Position numbers and translations under genes: made by a program. From positions 5,192,496-5,256,495 of the forward strand of contig CM035357.1 in assembly GCA_020137815.1 (NCBI GenBank): a stretch of DNA of 64,000 bases, read 5' to 3'. Source of the DNA: Hormiphora californensis. Taxonomy: Eukaryota > Ctenophora > Tentaculata > Cydippida > Pleurobrachiidae. Shown piece by piece: positions 11,172 to 24,104 of this stretch (positions within the stretch are counted from its first letter, which is position 1; every line of letters starts with the position of its first letter). Under the pieces are notes generated by a model. It did no database searches and was not told where the DNA came from. It worked only from the letters and a program-made list of their open reading frames with translations.

Positions 11172-14100
11172 TCACCAATCCATCTTATTCTCCTTATTCT
11201 CTTCTTTGACCGCTCCACTTTTACTGTGACACTCCTCAGCAAACTTCCTAAACAGGTCCACGCTGGATTTTAGGGAGGTTTTAGCGTAGTCAGGGACCTT
11301 ATTGCCTGACTCCTCCCCTTCCTTCCAGTTCCCCATCTCTTCTACCAACTGTTCCAGAGTCTGAACACGGGGGGAGGAATGTGAATATTGGTGATAAAAA
11401 GGATTCATCTCCACAAAACAAGGGGGAAAGGTCGGTAGAACTTCGACATTTAGGGCAGTTCATTTTAGGGCATGTTGTCCAACTAGCATGAAGCGGGCAC
11501 ACGGAAATACTGCACTTACCGGGACAGTAAAGGGATCGAAAGTGTCCACGTCCTTAGCCAGGAACGGGATACAGACCCGCCCAGTTTTGGGATGAACCGA
11601 GAAGGGAGATTTAAGAAGATGATTGAGGCCCTTTGTCACATTGACATCCAACCGGGGATAACACAGCTGAAATAGAGGGATATTCGAGGCAAAGTTTGCC
11701 TTGCTCGACTCTCTTTCCGTAAAGGAGGGTTCGAACAAGGTTCGAACAAGGTTCGAACAAGGAAAGCTCGATCGTTGTATATGAGAATATCGTTGCTGTA
11801 CAGTTCGTAAAACAAGGGAGTGAAACGAGAGACTCCTGTACAGAGCTTTTCTTGTTCGAATTTTAATATGAAGTTCATAGCTAAATACCTGCAGAACAAC
11901 TTCTTTGATCGCATTGTTTTTCTGCTTCCTCGCTTTAGCATATTCAGCCCAAGCACTTTTTAACAGGCTCCATTTCTTCTTGCTATCACCTGGACTTGCA
12001 GCCCAGTCTGCCATGTCATTTTGAATGGTCTTGGCCGGGAACATGTTTAGCACCTGCAGAGTTGAGCGTTTAGAGTTGGAATAAAAGTAAATACTGAACC
12101 CGGCCGACCCGATCTGAGCGCAAAAAAGGGTCTGGCGGGGGGGGAGGGGGGATCTAGCGCCCCTTGACACTGATAACACTGGATACTATTAGAGCTTGAT
12201 ATACTCTACCAAGACCTGAAATTCACAGAAAACAATTTGACGATTATATGTACCTGATTCCTCTTCTCAGGTGTAGACAAGAAATCCTGGTTACGAATCA
12301 TCAGCTCATCAAAATATCCTGCTGTAATCTCCACAGCTCTCTCAATAGCAGGGTGGAGGGCTCCAGGGAGGAGAACCTTCTTCGATTGGTTATCTCCCCC
12401 AACCACTACAGACATGTAGTCAGCTATTGCTCCCCTTCCTGACAACAATTGGGAGAAGATATAGGGAACGATATAAAAGAACTAAAACAAGGAAGTGAGT
12501 GATGGGGCGTATCGGTAGAGAAAGAATTGTGTAGCTCATACTGAACGCTCTGTGAGGGTTCGGAACGAAGAATACCAAAAATTGGCATTTGGCCAAGTAT
12601 CCAACTTGTCTGCTTACCCGAGTTGTTTAGCTTCCTGGCCGTTTCATCAGCAATCCAACAGTGAATACCCCTCCTTCCCGAGTAGACCCAAAGGATTTGG
12701 GAAAACCCGAAATCTGTCCTCAGCGCCTCATCTAGGACTTTAACTGCAATCTTCATAAAGACCCAACAGCTTGGACAAATATTGGCCTCCTGGCAACACG
12801 ACCTGCAGTGGGTTATTATTATTATTAGGGACCAACTTGCAAAAAGCATCAGGGTATATAGCAGTATGTGTAATGTGATTGTAGGAATGAAGCTAAACAG
12901 GAATTAGGAAACATTGGGGCTGATGAAAGAGAGGTCTTTGTTACACCAGGAACCGACCGAATCAGGAAATACTGGTCCCTGATTGGCTGATAACCAGTGA
13001 CGATAACAGGTTCTGAGGGGGGGGTGACACGTAACACTTTGTAACACTTTGTAACATGTGCAGAAAACTTTTTGTGCACGTTACATGTTACAAAGTGTTA
13101 CATAGTGTTACATAGTGTTACATAGTGTTACAAAGTGTTACATAGTGTTACAAAGTGTTACATAGTGTTACAAAGTGTTACATAGTGTTACATAGTGTTA
13201 CATAGTGTTACAAAGTGTTACATAGTGTTACATAGTGTTACAAAGTGTTACATAGTGTTACAAAGTGTCACAAAGTGTTACATAGTGTCACAAAGTGTTA
13301 CAAATTGTTACAAAGTGTTACAAATTGTTACAAAATATTTACAAACACACAAGGATTTGTAGCGAAGCAAATTTTCAATCTTTGACCAAAAAATTGATTT
13401 TGGAAAAATTTCATTTCTTTTTCCAACAGAAACGTTGTATATCATCTTATTAAGTACAAAGAATCGATTACCAATGAAAAAAAGTCGATTGGGTCACAAC
13501 TCACAGGTGACTCAGCACATTGGGGGCCTCTGAGAGGCACAATACTTTTAATATCACTCTAAAAACTTTACCGTTGTCTAAAGTTCATATTTTTCTTTAC
13601 CAAATGGACTATTTCAGCCCTGATTTCCACAGTCGATGACATCGGAGGCTCAAAATATCCGCAAATTAGTAAAAAAGTGTATGTTTTAATAGTAGAGTCG
13701 ATAACTACATCGACCTCTCCCAATTGTTCCAGTTTTTGTCACATCTGTTTGGAGCCTCGACACGACCTCTAAACAGGTGTTACTTTTTCACAAACTGTTT
13801 TCATCTTGGTGTAATCAGCAGTTGAAATGTTGCTAATCATAACAAAAACCTGACTAAATTTTTTCAACTTGGGGTAAAACCATGGGTGTCAAAAGTTAGC
13901 TCTAGGTCCCCTGAGTAACCATCCGGAGACTCTAAGAGATATTTCAAGCCGTTCTCCCGTAATCATTAATCCCGGTGGAGAAAAAAAATACAATGCGGAC
14001 GTACGTGAGCGCTGGCAGGCTGTTTACATGTTATTGTATGTCTCTCACTCTCTCTGGAAAAACCGCACGTGCGGTTGCGCCGCGCGAGATAACTCTTTCT

Positions 14101-15412
14101 CAAGGGGGAGAAAAGAGAGAGACGCACATTAACGTTATACATTAAAGTTGAGGTTGTAGGCAATTGCACGTACGTCCATACTCAAATATGTGCTCTACCG
14201 GGATAAATGATTACAGGAGAACGGCTTGAAATATGTCTTGGAGTCTCCGGATGGTTACTCAGGGGACCTAGAGCTAACTTTTGACACCCATGGTTTTACC
14301 CCAAGTTGAAAAAATTTAGTCAGGTTTTTGTTATGATTAGCAACATTTCAACTGCTGATTACACCAAGATGAAAACAGTTTGTGAAAAAGTAACACCTGT
14401 TTAGAGGTCGTGTCGAGGCTCCAAACAGATGTGACAAAAACTGGAACAATTGGGAGAGGTCGATGTAGTTATCGACTCTACTATAACCCTAGAAATGATT
14501 TATAACTTTTAGATGTGTTCTAGAAAGACACCAAAGTCGTTCAAATTACTTATTCACCAACCGTCTTATATATTTTGTAAATATTTTGTAACAATTTGTA
14601 ACACTTTGTAACAATTTGTAACACTTTGTGACACTATGTAACACTTTGTGACACTTTGTAACACTATGTAACACTTTGTAACACTATGTAACACTTTGTA
14701 ACACTTTGTAACACTATGTAACACTTTGTAACACTATGTAACACTTTGTAACACTATGTAACACTATGTAACACTATGTAACACTATGTAACACTTTGTA
14801 ACACTTTGTAACACTATGTAACACTTTGTAACACTATGTAACACTTTGTAACATGTGCAGAAAACTTTTTGTGCGCGTTACATGTTACAAAGTGTTACAA
14901 AGTGTTACGTGTCACCCCCCCCCTTCTGATTGGCTGTTTACTTGTTTTGGTTCCTTTGTTACACCCACCTCACATCATCGTAATCTGTCATGTCAATATC
15001 AAACACAACCTCCCTCTCCATCGCGGTGAATGCCCCACTTTTAAATGCCTTGTGGTCCTTCGGTTTGGCATTGTACACCGCCCCAACGTCAATCTTGAAG
15101 GGGTTCACTGCACGAAGCTCCTTCTTGAATTCGTCCTGGTTCGAAAAGGACTTGTACCTGGGGGAGGGGGTTAGTTTAGGAGGTGATAACCGAATCTTGG
15201 TTGATCTCCAGGAAAGCTATGCAGGGGAGAGAAGGACAATGAGGGGGGGGGGTGTCGTACCGTAGGTATATATCCCCATTTAGGGTGAAAGAGAACTCCC
15301 GTTTAGCAAGGTAGTCTGGTGAGCCATAGGATAACCATTTGATATAGGGGCTATACGGGAACAACTTGGAGTAGTAGATCTTCAGGTGTTCCTCTATATC
15401 GGCAACCGGCAT
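11172..15412 (-). CDS. PRIM1: DNA primase small (catalytic) subunit
   Basis: Seven minus-strand exons join in consistent phase to 403 residues: 15412-15261, 15157-14969, 12802-12618, 12438-12254, 12053-11889, 11666-11520 and 11360-11172. From memory, human PRIM1 is about 420 residues. PRIM1 is the catalytic subunit of the DNA polymerase alpha-primase complex and makes RNA primers in the nucleus. Family hallmarks are visible in order: the N-terminal REFSFTLNGDIYLR segment, the catalytic aspartate pair in VVFDIDMTDYDD, the cysteine cluster CC...CPSCW that binds zinc, LWVYSGRRGIHCWI, and LDVNVTKGLNHLLKSPFSV followed by HPKTGR. The C-terminus keeps the YAKTSL segment. All residues I know to be essential are present. 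Intron 2 is swollen by a 2-kb nested repeat (12947-14956). Confidence 0.95.
12947..14956. mobile_element. hAT-like MITE in PRIM1 intron 2, split by a fold-back element
   Basis: The element starts CAGGAACCGACCGAATCAGG and ends in the partial complement TTGGTTCCTT. It is flanked by a perfect 8-bp direct repeat TGTTACAC at 12939-12946 and 14957-14964, the size typical of hAT transposition. The ends match two uninterrupted 109-bp copies at 43431 and 50845. About 1.9 kb of fold-back sequence interrupts this copy. The right target duplication lies a few bases from the exon 2 splice donor. Confidence 0.8.
13017..14923. mobile_element. Fold-back element with 10-bp tandem-repeat arms
   Basis: The ends are GGGGTGACACGTAACAC and its complement GTGTTACGTGTCACCCC, flanked by TTCTGA on both sides (13011-13016, 14924-14929). 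Inside are two inverted arrays of the 10-bp unit TGTTACATAG/TGTTACAAAG (about 13081-13335 and 14572-14870), then a further pair of about 280-bp inverted arms (about 13692-13970 and 14203-14482). Arms built of short direct repeats are the signature of Drosophila FB elements. A 21-bp segment containing GCAGAAAACTTTTTGTGC sits near both ends in the same orientation, although everything around it is inverted. Confidence 0.75.
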
Positions 15413-15720
15413 GGTATCTGATATTTGAGATATTCGGATGAAATCGTGGTGTTCATTATTGAGGTAGAGATGTTTCGGGATCAGCTGATTTAGCGAGTTG
15501 GAAGTTGTAAAATGGAAACACGGTGATCTAAGAGATCGATCTAAAAATAATCTTACTCAGAGAGGTACACAAAACTAAGAGAGCAAAGCTAATACAATGA
15601 TATATTACCATGAGAAATCCTCTTCAATACATATTCGATTTTCATGTGAAATTTCATTTTTGGACAATCTTTCGTTCATACATCTCTTCCCAAAAAAACT
15701 ATGTCTGCATGTGTCTACAA

Positions 15721-16016
15721 TCTCTCTCTCTCTCTCTCTCCAGTACCCTATGATCTCTCTTCATCTACGTATTTTACAACTAACTACAACGTACTAGAAA
15801 CTGTGGTGAATATGGTGAGACATGTGTGGGAGCTAGATGTGAACTAGATGTGTGAGGTTTTATCTTGCCTTGTTTTGAACAAAACGACTTTTATCATGGA
15901 GAGATGGGAGCAGTAATATATAATAGAAAGCATAGATCATGGAGACGCAAACCTGTCAGGACAATGCTCTGACAGTTCAAAACTAGTATTGTTTTGGTGA
16001 GAGAAACTCCACACAA

Positions 16017-16049
<33 letters not shown>
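15721..16049. repeat. (CT)n and (CA)n microsatellites upstream of PRIM1
   Basis: A (CT)10 tract at 15721-15740 and a (CA)n tract at about 16019-16048 lie between the PRIM1 start and the DNAJC5 stop. No gene was found in the interval 15413-16161. Confidence 0.85.
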
Positions 16050-16057
<8 letters not shown>

Positions 16058-16161
16058 AAACCGATCTCTCTCTCTTCTCCAAAGCAGGAGTTGTTATGTT
16101 CAATCCCCCCTCCTTTAGGGGCCGAACAAGGCAAAACAGGTGATGGGCTGTAAAAGTAGCA

Positions 16162-16167
16162 TTTAAT
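16162..16167 (-). terminator. Polyadenylation signal variant ATTAAA
   Basis: The common variant ATTAAA on the minus strand, 46 bp downstream of the DNAJC5 stop codon. Confidence 0.5.
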
Positions 16168-16213
16168 CCTAGGGCCAGCCGCGGACCGTGATGATGAAAA
16201 AGGCTCCAGTGAT

Positions 16214-19200
16214 TTAGGCTGATGGCATGGGGATGGCAGAGTCGCCGTTGTTTGTAGGTTGTTCTGTCACTGTTTCTCCCATTGTCCTCTCTTCTGTCTC
16301 TTCTAGATCTTCCGGCCTGTAAAGAAGTTGGGTCACACTCAGGGGAGAGAATTTGTACATTATATGCATACTACTTTAAACAAATTAATTTGAGGTGTAC
16401 GTATGTAAAGAGCGCCGTACACCACCCACAGTAAGCTCTCTCAAGAAGAAGATCATCAACTACGTGAGTTAGTCACTCTGAAGTTCGGACCACGCCACCC
16501 TCAGCCACATCATCATCATGGGCCCTAACACCGTCAGTCCGGCAGGACGTGTTTTAGGTGGATTGTTAGCTGTGGCAGAGAAGCTGAAAGACAAGAAGCA
16601 AGCTGATGCAGTGAAGTCAGTGATAACGCTTTTCAACCAGGGAAGACTGCGGCAGAGAATGCCAACAAAGTGACTACAGTAGGGAAACCAAACAAACGAT
16701 GAATCATTCTTGGAATAGACGCATTTCTCAAAGGGCAACAAAGGTTTTCAAAAAAGGATAAACTGCGAAGAGGAAGAAGGGAACAAAAATATTGAAGGAG
16801 CATCAAATGCCTAAATGGGGGGAAAAAAAAATTCACCTCCAGCGGGGGAGGAGAGAGCTACAAATTTTTTCCTATGCAGCCAGCCTCTATACTGTGAAAA
16901 GTTGTGGGGGGATGGGGTCTAGGGATAGGATGGAGGGCTTTCCTGACCCGACGCTGGTAGCACGCTTTTAAACCCAAGGGGTGGAGCATGAGACCACTTC
17001 ATACGAACACCCCAGCCCGGGTAAAAGGAATCCAAAATCCCGGGGGGGTTTCCCCCCGAAGCCCCCAAGGCCATCGACGGAAATGAGGGATACCATGACA
17101 ATTCCCATGCAATTTCCGGGGCCGCGGATCTGGTGTGACCAAAGCAACTTCAGGGGGGCTGAGGAGGGGGAAAACCGCGTTAAAGACGTAAAAAGGGAAA
17201 GCAACAAAAAAACAGGAAGAAGAGGAAGAAAAACGGAAAAGGAAAAAAAAGCAAAACATACGATGCCGGACTGATCAGAGGATTAACCCAGCGTTTGCAG
17301 GAAGTTGAACGTAGCGAAAGAGGGGGAGAAGTTTCCAAAAACCCGGTTTAAACAACATGCCCCCGTATGAAGACGGGGGGCCTGCCCCGCAGGTTTGGGG
17401 GGAAGAAGGCCAGAGGGGATACCAAACTGCCCAAAACTTTCACCCTAAAATAAAGAAGTTTTCTAGGAGGGCCCTGGAAAAGATGGATGTACCGGGGAGA
17501 AAGTGAAACAATTACCAAACGGGGTTGCCCCCTGGACTGGAAGATCACGATGTGAACCAAAACTTAAGCTTTTACACCCCCTTGGCACAGTCAGAGCTTG
17601 GAACAAAAAAAGCGGAAGGGAATGAAGAAAAGATAGCAGAGGGCACAAGGAAAAGTCCAAAAGAAGCCAGCAAAAAACGAGGCAGGGAAGGGGCCACCGA
17701 TGGGAACCCCGAGCGACAAGCAAACAGAAGCAGAAACCTTTGGGAAAGGAAAGCACTCCGAACGCGAGGAAAATCGTGAGACTCAGCTAGGGGCGTAAAA
17801 AACCCAAAGGGAACAGCAAACCCACACACCCCGGGCAGACAACGTAAACGGGGACAGGAGCAGGGGAAAGACCGAAAATATGGGACGGGGGAAGGGGGGC
17901 GGTATAAATGACAGTACACCCTCAAGGGGGTGACGCCGAAAGAAACGACAAAAAGTTTGGGGGAAAAAGGGGGACGGGTCCCCCAAAAACGCAAATTAGG
18001 CATTTTGGGCGAGACACACCTGAAAGGAACGGCAAAATTTGGGAAAGGCCCTCACTGGGATGACCCGGAAAGAAATGGAAAAGATAGGAAATGAAAACAA
18101 AGATGGACTCCAGCATGGAGCAGAAAGAATGAAAAACAAGGGGAGCCTTTTTTAGACCCCGCCCCCATTCGGAGCGACAAATGGAAATGGAACGAGATGA
18201 GGGGGGAGCCCAGGAAGGGACCAGGAAATGGAGGACACAACTGGACGGGGACAGGGGGGTGGGGGAAAGGGGAAAACCCAGTGGGCGGATCATATTAAAA
18301 TGCAGCCCCAACCCAGGGCCGGGAAAAAATTCTTGGAAAATTGGACCCTTAAAGGGGATAGTGGATCTAGTCCGTTCAGGTTCCCTTTTTTATTGCTCAA
18401 AACAAAACCGGGTTGCGGACGGGATCGAGGAAGGATCTCGTTGGGAAAAAAAAATTGTTTTAACCGCGGGGAAGGTGGAGAGGGAGGGGAGGGGTTTTTT
18501 TCACCCCCCAAAGCTTACCAGTAAAAACTTTGAACGTTAGAAACACACTGCCAACTCTGATTGCACGGCCCCAACACCTAAAGGGATATGGGGGTAGTTT
18601 ACGGCCCCTTCGGCAACGGGGGGAAAACTTCAAGGCAGTCTTGGCCGGATCGAAAATACTTTCGGGGGATAGGGTTATGTGGTCTGCTTTATGGGAGACT
18701 TCAACCCCCCATATAGAGGGGGACCCCCCTAGGACTTGGGGCCGACGGCTACCAAAACAGAGGAGGCGCTGATATTTTCCAAACGAACTCCCCCGCGTAT
18801 GGGAGGGCCCAACGGGGGGAACAACTACTAGATCTGTCTTTCTAACTAAAACAGGGTGTAGCCATTACAAGCGAGGGTATGAATATGGGACCATCGGTTT
18901 TAAAAAATTTTTCGCTTAGCCCCTTTTGTAAACGTCCAAGGGGCCCACGATCGTTGGGACGGATGATTTTGGGGCGCTTGAAAAAGCAGGCGACTTGAAA
19001 AGATTTCAGCGGAAATAAAGGGAAACAGACTGGGAAAATTTTAAGAAGGGAGCAAAAAAGTTTCCAGAGGAGTTTCGACGGATTTTGCAAAGTGCGCCAA
19101 TCCCGTCCAAAGAAAACTGGGGAAAAAGGGGAGCATAGACGAAACTACTGTCGCGAAAGAAAAGAGCAGTACGGAAAATTGACAAAAGCCCTGGAAAAAG

Positions 19201-22200
19201 GGGATGCCCCATAAAACAATTCAAGACTGGAAACTATTTTAGGACCTAATTGATTAGGGGGGATGATAGAGAGTGGCGCAGAAGGAAAAGAGGAGCGTGG
19301 AGAATAACAAGAGAAAAAAAGGCCCTTCTATAGCTATCAAAAGTTCGCTGGAGACGACAGCGGAATCGCATATAAATGAAAAAGAGGGAAACTTTGCTCA
19401 AACCAAAGGGAAAACAAACACCCCGGCTGGAAATTTCGAATGGTTTTTATGTCCCAGAGAGGACGCTAAGTAGACATAAAAAGTAACTGCGCAGGGAATG
19501 AAGAGCTGGTTTTACACGGCAAGTTGAGAGGCGCTTATGGAATTAAAAAGGCGGCATCGGGACCAGACGGAATTCCGGCGGACCTTCGGAGGGCTTTGGG
19601 GAAAAGCAGTGAGCACCCCTTCATTTATGTGGAAGCGTCGCTCCAAAGGTGGGGTTCCGAAACTATAAAAACTTTTAAATCGGCCTTGTAAAAAAAGGGA
19701 ATGGGCGAGGCAGAACACAGCCCGTGTCATTTGACTGCATTTAGGGGAAAACCTTTGAAGGGTTGTGAGGAAAAAAACTGGTCAAGTACTTTGATCCAAT
19801 GCCTCTTCCCGGAAACATCGCACGGTTTCGGAGGCGCAAAGCACACTTTCACAGCTCATCGCTTTTGAGAGGTATTTGGAAAAGGTCGGGACAAGCGGAC
19901 CTGATTTCCCTCTATCCGTATCCAAACATTCATAAGGGGGATCACGGGGAAGTGAAGAAAATACGAAAATACGGTGTAAATGAAAAAACTGGTAAAGGAT
20001 TTAGTCCCTTTTTTTGAGTGGGAAAGGGGCAAAAAGAGTACGGGAATGGGGTCAACGCTAGTGGGCCCATGAAACGGTTATCCGGGGTCAATATAGGACC
20101 CCTTCCTTTATAAAACACACAGACTACATCTGTCGTTTAAAAGGGAGTTCAATAAGGGGTTTTGCTGGAACCCCCTATTGAAGAGTTAAAGGAGAAAGAA
20201 GAGGCGTAAATCAAAAAGACCTGAATTTAGTTACAGGTCGGGGAAAAACAAAAGAAAACCCCCCCAGTAAAAACGACGATGAGACATAGGGGATAAAACG
20301 AAGCAAAAAAGGGGAAACAGCCGTAGAAGGATACAGGGGTTCCCCCTCTCAAAAACGATTTTTCGTATGAGACGGAGCAGGGGGGTCGAAACAAAAAGGG
20401 CCTGAGGGATCTAGGAGTGGGGGTAACGCTGATCTGAAATGGAAAAAAGCAATTTGGGAAAAATTGCAGAAAACGGGAGGAAAAAGGGACATGGGGGTTA
20501 GCGTCTTCGAGACAAGAGAAACCCGCCGGGTTACCCTAAAAAAAAAAAAAAGGCCTGGTGCGAACCTTCTGGGGTATGCACCCACTTGGGGCCCCCCCAA
20601 AAAACGGGGCTTCAAAAACCAGAAACGGTCCAGGAAACTTCCAAAGAGGATCGTGGTACAAGGGGCTAGACTATTTTAGCAGGTTGTCAAAACTCAACAT
20701 GATTCCTCCAAAAAAGACGAACGTTAAAATTTTGTTCATATTGGAAGCTACACAAAAGCAATCGCAAAAGATCTCCAGAACCCCTTTTTAAAAAAACAAA
20801 GGTCGGACAGGATCAACATCGTACCACCAATGCCAAACAGATCGGGCAAAAACCAAACACTCTAACGAGTCCTTTGCGGTATGGACCGAAGCTGTGGAAA
20901 ATATCCCAGAGAGCTCAGCCGTTTGACAATTCAGAGTTTCAAACGGGGGGTTACGAAAAACTTCAAAGGAAAAACCGGGAACCTCCTTTCAAGGTTTCGG
21001 GAGGGAAAAACAATCATGCTGGACTGGGTGAGAGATAAACCCGAAAGGTGTTCGCACAGGCGATGACCCTGTTCAGCAAGGATCTGATCTTTTCAGCTTC
21101 GAACAAACCCAAAGTACTAAAAGGGGTGACCTCTTTTTGTTGAGTGTCTGTTTCAGGGGAAAATGCGGGTGAGGTATTGTGTTCCACAGCTTTCTCTCTC
21201 CCCCCCCCTCTCTCTCCCCTCTCCCTCTCTCGCTCTTCCCCTCCCCTACCTGACATCTGTATGTCCTCCGTTCTCGGGCCTTTCCCCCAGCAGTTGCAGC
21301 AAAAGAAACAGCAACAGCAAAAGAAGCAACAACGTCAGGATAAAAATTATCGTTCCACCACCTGGAGAAAAAGGGGGGTGGTTTTTAAAATTTAATACGC
21401 CCCCACTTAATTAATTCCGATTCAATCCACACCAAAATTCGTATCGATTTTGGTTCACCATTCAATTTCATCATCAAATTTCATCATCCCTGTCAATTTT
21501 TGAAATCATCCTGTGGAGAAAAAGCCGTGCGCCAAATGCTGACCAAAAATACGCGCGCGGCTTCACAACTCCTGCTAGTCGCAAAAATTTCCTGCAAAAT
21601 TTTCCCACTTGCGCTGTGTTTGGGTACCAAGAGCGCAAGAGGAAAGAAGTAGAGACGACAGCAGGACATTTTTTAAAAATCCAACGATTTCCGGCACAAT
21701 CAATACGTCAAGAATACTAGAGATAGTTTTTAAAGGACCGAACATCTGATTTTTTGCAGTTTTAGAGAAATGCATTTTTTCTTTAAATCTGTGACCTTTC
21801 ACACCGAAAATAGTATGATACAACACAAACTGTGGCCCCGGACTAATGATTGGTTTAATTGGCCAATTAAGGTTGACCGATCTCTCACCTACACACTGTG
21901 CGGTTGTTAGATTTCCCAGTATTTTCCATTTAGGAAAGTTTAGCTCCTTACTGTATTTCAAAAATTTTAAGTTAAGACATCAATTTTACAAAATTCTTGT
22001 GATAAAATTTTTAATTTGAAAATTTGAAATTTCCCAAAATCTCTACTTTTCCGCAGAAGGGGGTTTCAACGAGTAATCCGCGTTTTTGAAAGAAAATTTC
22101 GTTAGATTTCAAAAAATGTTTTTTTGGAATTTCAAGAAATTTCAGCTGCTTTCCGGGAAAAAAAAAGGGGGGAGATGTTCGGGGAAAGGTAAAAATTTCT

Positions 22201-24051
22201 TTTTTTTCGTACACCACATTCGTCTACGCCATGGGGAATGTGAAAAAAAAAACACAAGCGTGTCTGAACTCTGGTAGGGAAGAAGAGAGAGAGAGAGGAG
22301 AGAGAGAGAAGAAAGAGAGAGAGAGGGAGAAAAAAAGGGGAAACAAAAAAGAAAAAAGAGGGCCCCCCCCCCCCACCCCCCCGGGAAACCCCCCTTTTTT
22401 CCCGGGGCCCCGGGGCCCCCCCCCCGTTTCCCCCCCCCCCCCCCCTTTTTTTTTTTTTTTAAAAACCCCGACGGGTTTAAAAAAAAAAAACCCCCAGAAA
22501 ATTTTTAAAAATTTCTCATCCTTCCTCCCCAAGGGGAAAGAGTAACACACCGTAGAAAAAGGGGGGCAAAAAAGATTGGGGGGTTTTTTTTTTCGAAAAG
22601 AGGGGAAGGAAGAAAGGAAAAAATTTTTGTTGGTTGGGGAGAAAGGGAGAAAAAAAGAAAAGAAATGGGGGGAGGGAAAGAACAAAAAAGGGACGGGGGA
22701 AAGGGAAAAAGAAAGGAAAAAAAGGGGAAAGAAAGGAAAAGGGGGGGAAAAATTAGCCCTTTCATATTTTTAAAAGAAAAAAACCGGAAGAAAAGGGGTT
22801 TTATTATTTAAATTTTTTTCTCTTGCCCTTGGTTTTTCCCCACTTTTCCATTTTAAATCCCCCTCTTTTATTAAAAGTACCCTTTTCTTTTTCCTCCCCC
22901 CCCAATTTTAAAGGGTTTTGGGGCCTTTAAAAAAAAAAAATCTTAAAAAAAATAATGCAAAAGGGGGAAAAATTTGAACTGGATACCATTTTCTTAAAAA
23001 CGGGGGTTTAAAAATTTTTTCCGGTTTTAATTTCGCGTTTTTCCACCCAAAAAAAAGAGGAAAATAAAAATTACGAAAATTTTGTTTTACTTTTTTCCCA
23101 CTCTTGATTAAATCTTTTTGTTTCTAACGGAGGGGGAAATAATAAACTCACATAAAATCTCTTAGAAAAAACGCAAATTTTGAACGGGAAAGATAAAAAG
23201 TAAAATTTTTTAAAAATTCCTTTTTTAATGGAAATTTTATAAAAGGAAATTAAATATCACCCCCAAAAATTCAATCAATTTTTTCCAAATTTTCTCTTCC
23301 CCCAATATTTTCGGTTATTTTCAAGTTTTTTTATACCCTTGATGTTTTTGCTTATTCCCCCGGGGAAAACCAGCGGCGGGGGAAAAGGGAGAAAGATAAT
23401 TGGATGGAAAAATTCCGATAAAGGGGAAATTTTTTTAAGAGAGGAGAACTGGCATGTATACCAAAACATTTAAACCTCGCCTTTCTCTCCCCCGAAATTC
23501 CTTTTTTCTTTTTTTTTCTCTCTTCTTTTTTCCTTTTCCCTATCCCTACCAAAAAAACCCAAATTTTTCCCCCTTTTATTTACAGGGAAACAGGCAAAAG
23601 GGGAAATTTCTCCAAAAAAAACAGGGGAAAGGGGGCGTTCCCCTAATTATGGATAATCTGCGTCACAAAGTCCAAGAACGGGGCCTTATTTCATTTCCCT
23701 TTTTTTCCCCCCTACGCTATTTTTTCTAGGAGGGGAGGGGAAGTTTTAAAAAATAATTTCAACAACTGCAGCACCCCAATGAGACAAAAAATTTTTTATT
23801 TTTTCCTTATTGGCTTTCAATTATGTGAGGACTGAGAGGGTAGCCTCTGTGCATATTTAACAAGGCGATGGAGATAGGGAGGGAATGGTAAAGAATAGAG
23901 TGCAAATTGAGCTTGAGGTTTTTTTGTGTGATTCCCGTTTATGAAAGATGATTTTTGCTTTTGCATCAATTCTTCGCAATATACAAAGTGTTGTTGAATT
24001 TTTGTGTACACAACCAGCCCTGTTGTATAGCAAGATAGAAAGAACACCATT

Positions 24052-24104
<53 letters not shown>

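Noticed and set aside
11460-12179. 239-codon minus-strand open frame
   Set aside because: It reads through PRIM1 exons 5-6 and their introns. Conserved PRIM1 residues and GT-AG sites define two exons inside it, and the rest is intronic.
13081-13335. Short regular repeats resembling a CRISPR array (also 14572-14870 and 52157-52287)
   Set aside because: Units are 10-13 bp with no unique spacers, form inverted pairs and are bounded by target-site duplications. They are fold-back arms in a eukaryotic genome.
21575-21961. 128-codon minus-strand open frame
   Set aside because: No recognisable domain, no splice partner with DNAJC5 although it lies within that gene's span, and AT-rich composition unlike neighbouring exons.
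22200-22790. Open frames of 60-150 codons in the homopolymer block
   Set aside because: Proline, glycine and lysine runs come from unreliable homopolymer sequence. There are no domains or splice context.
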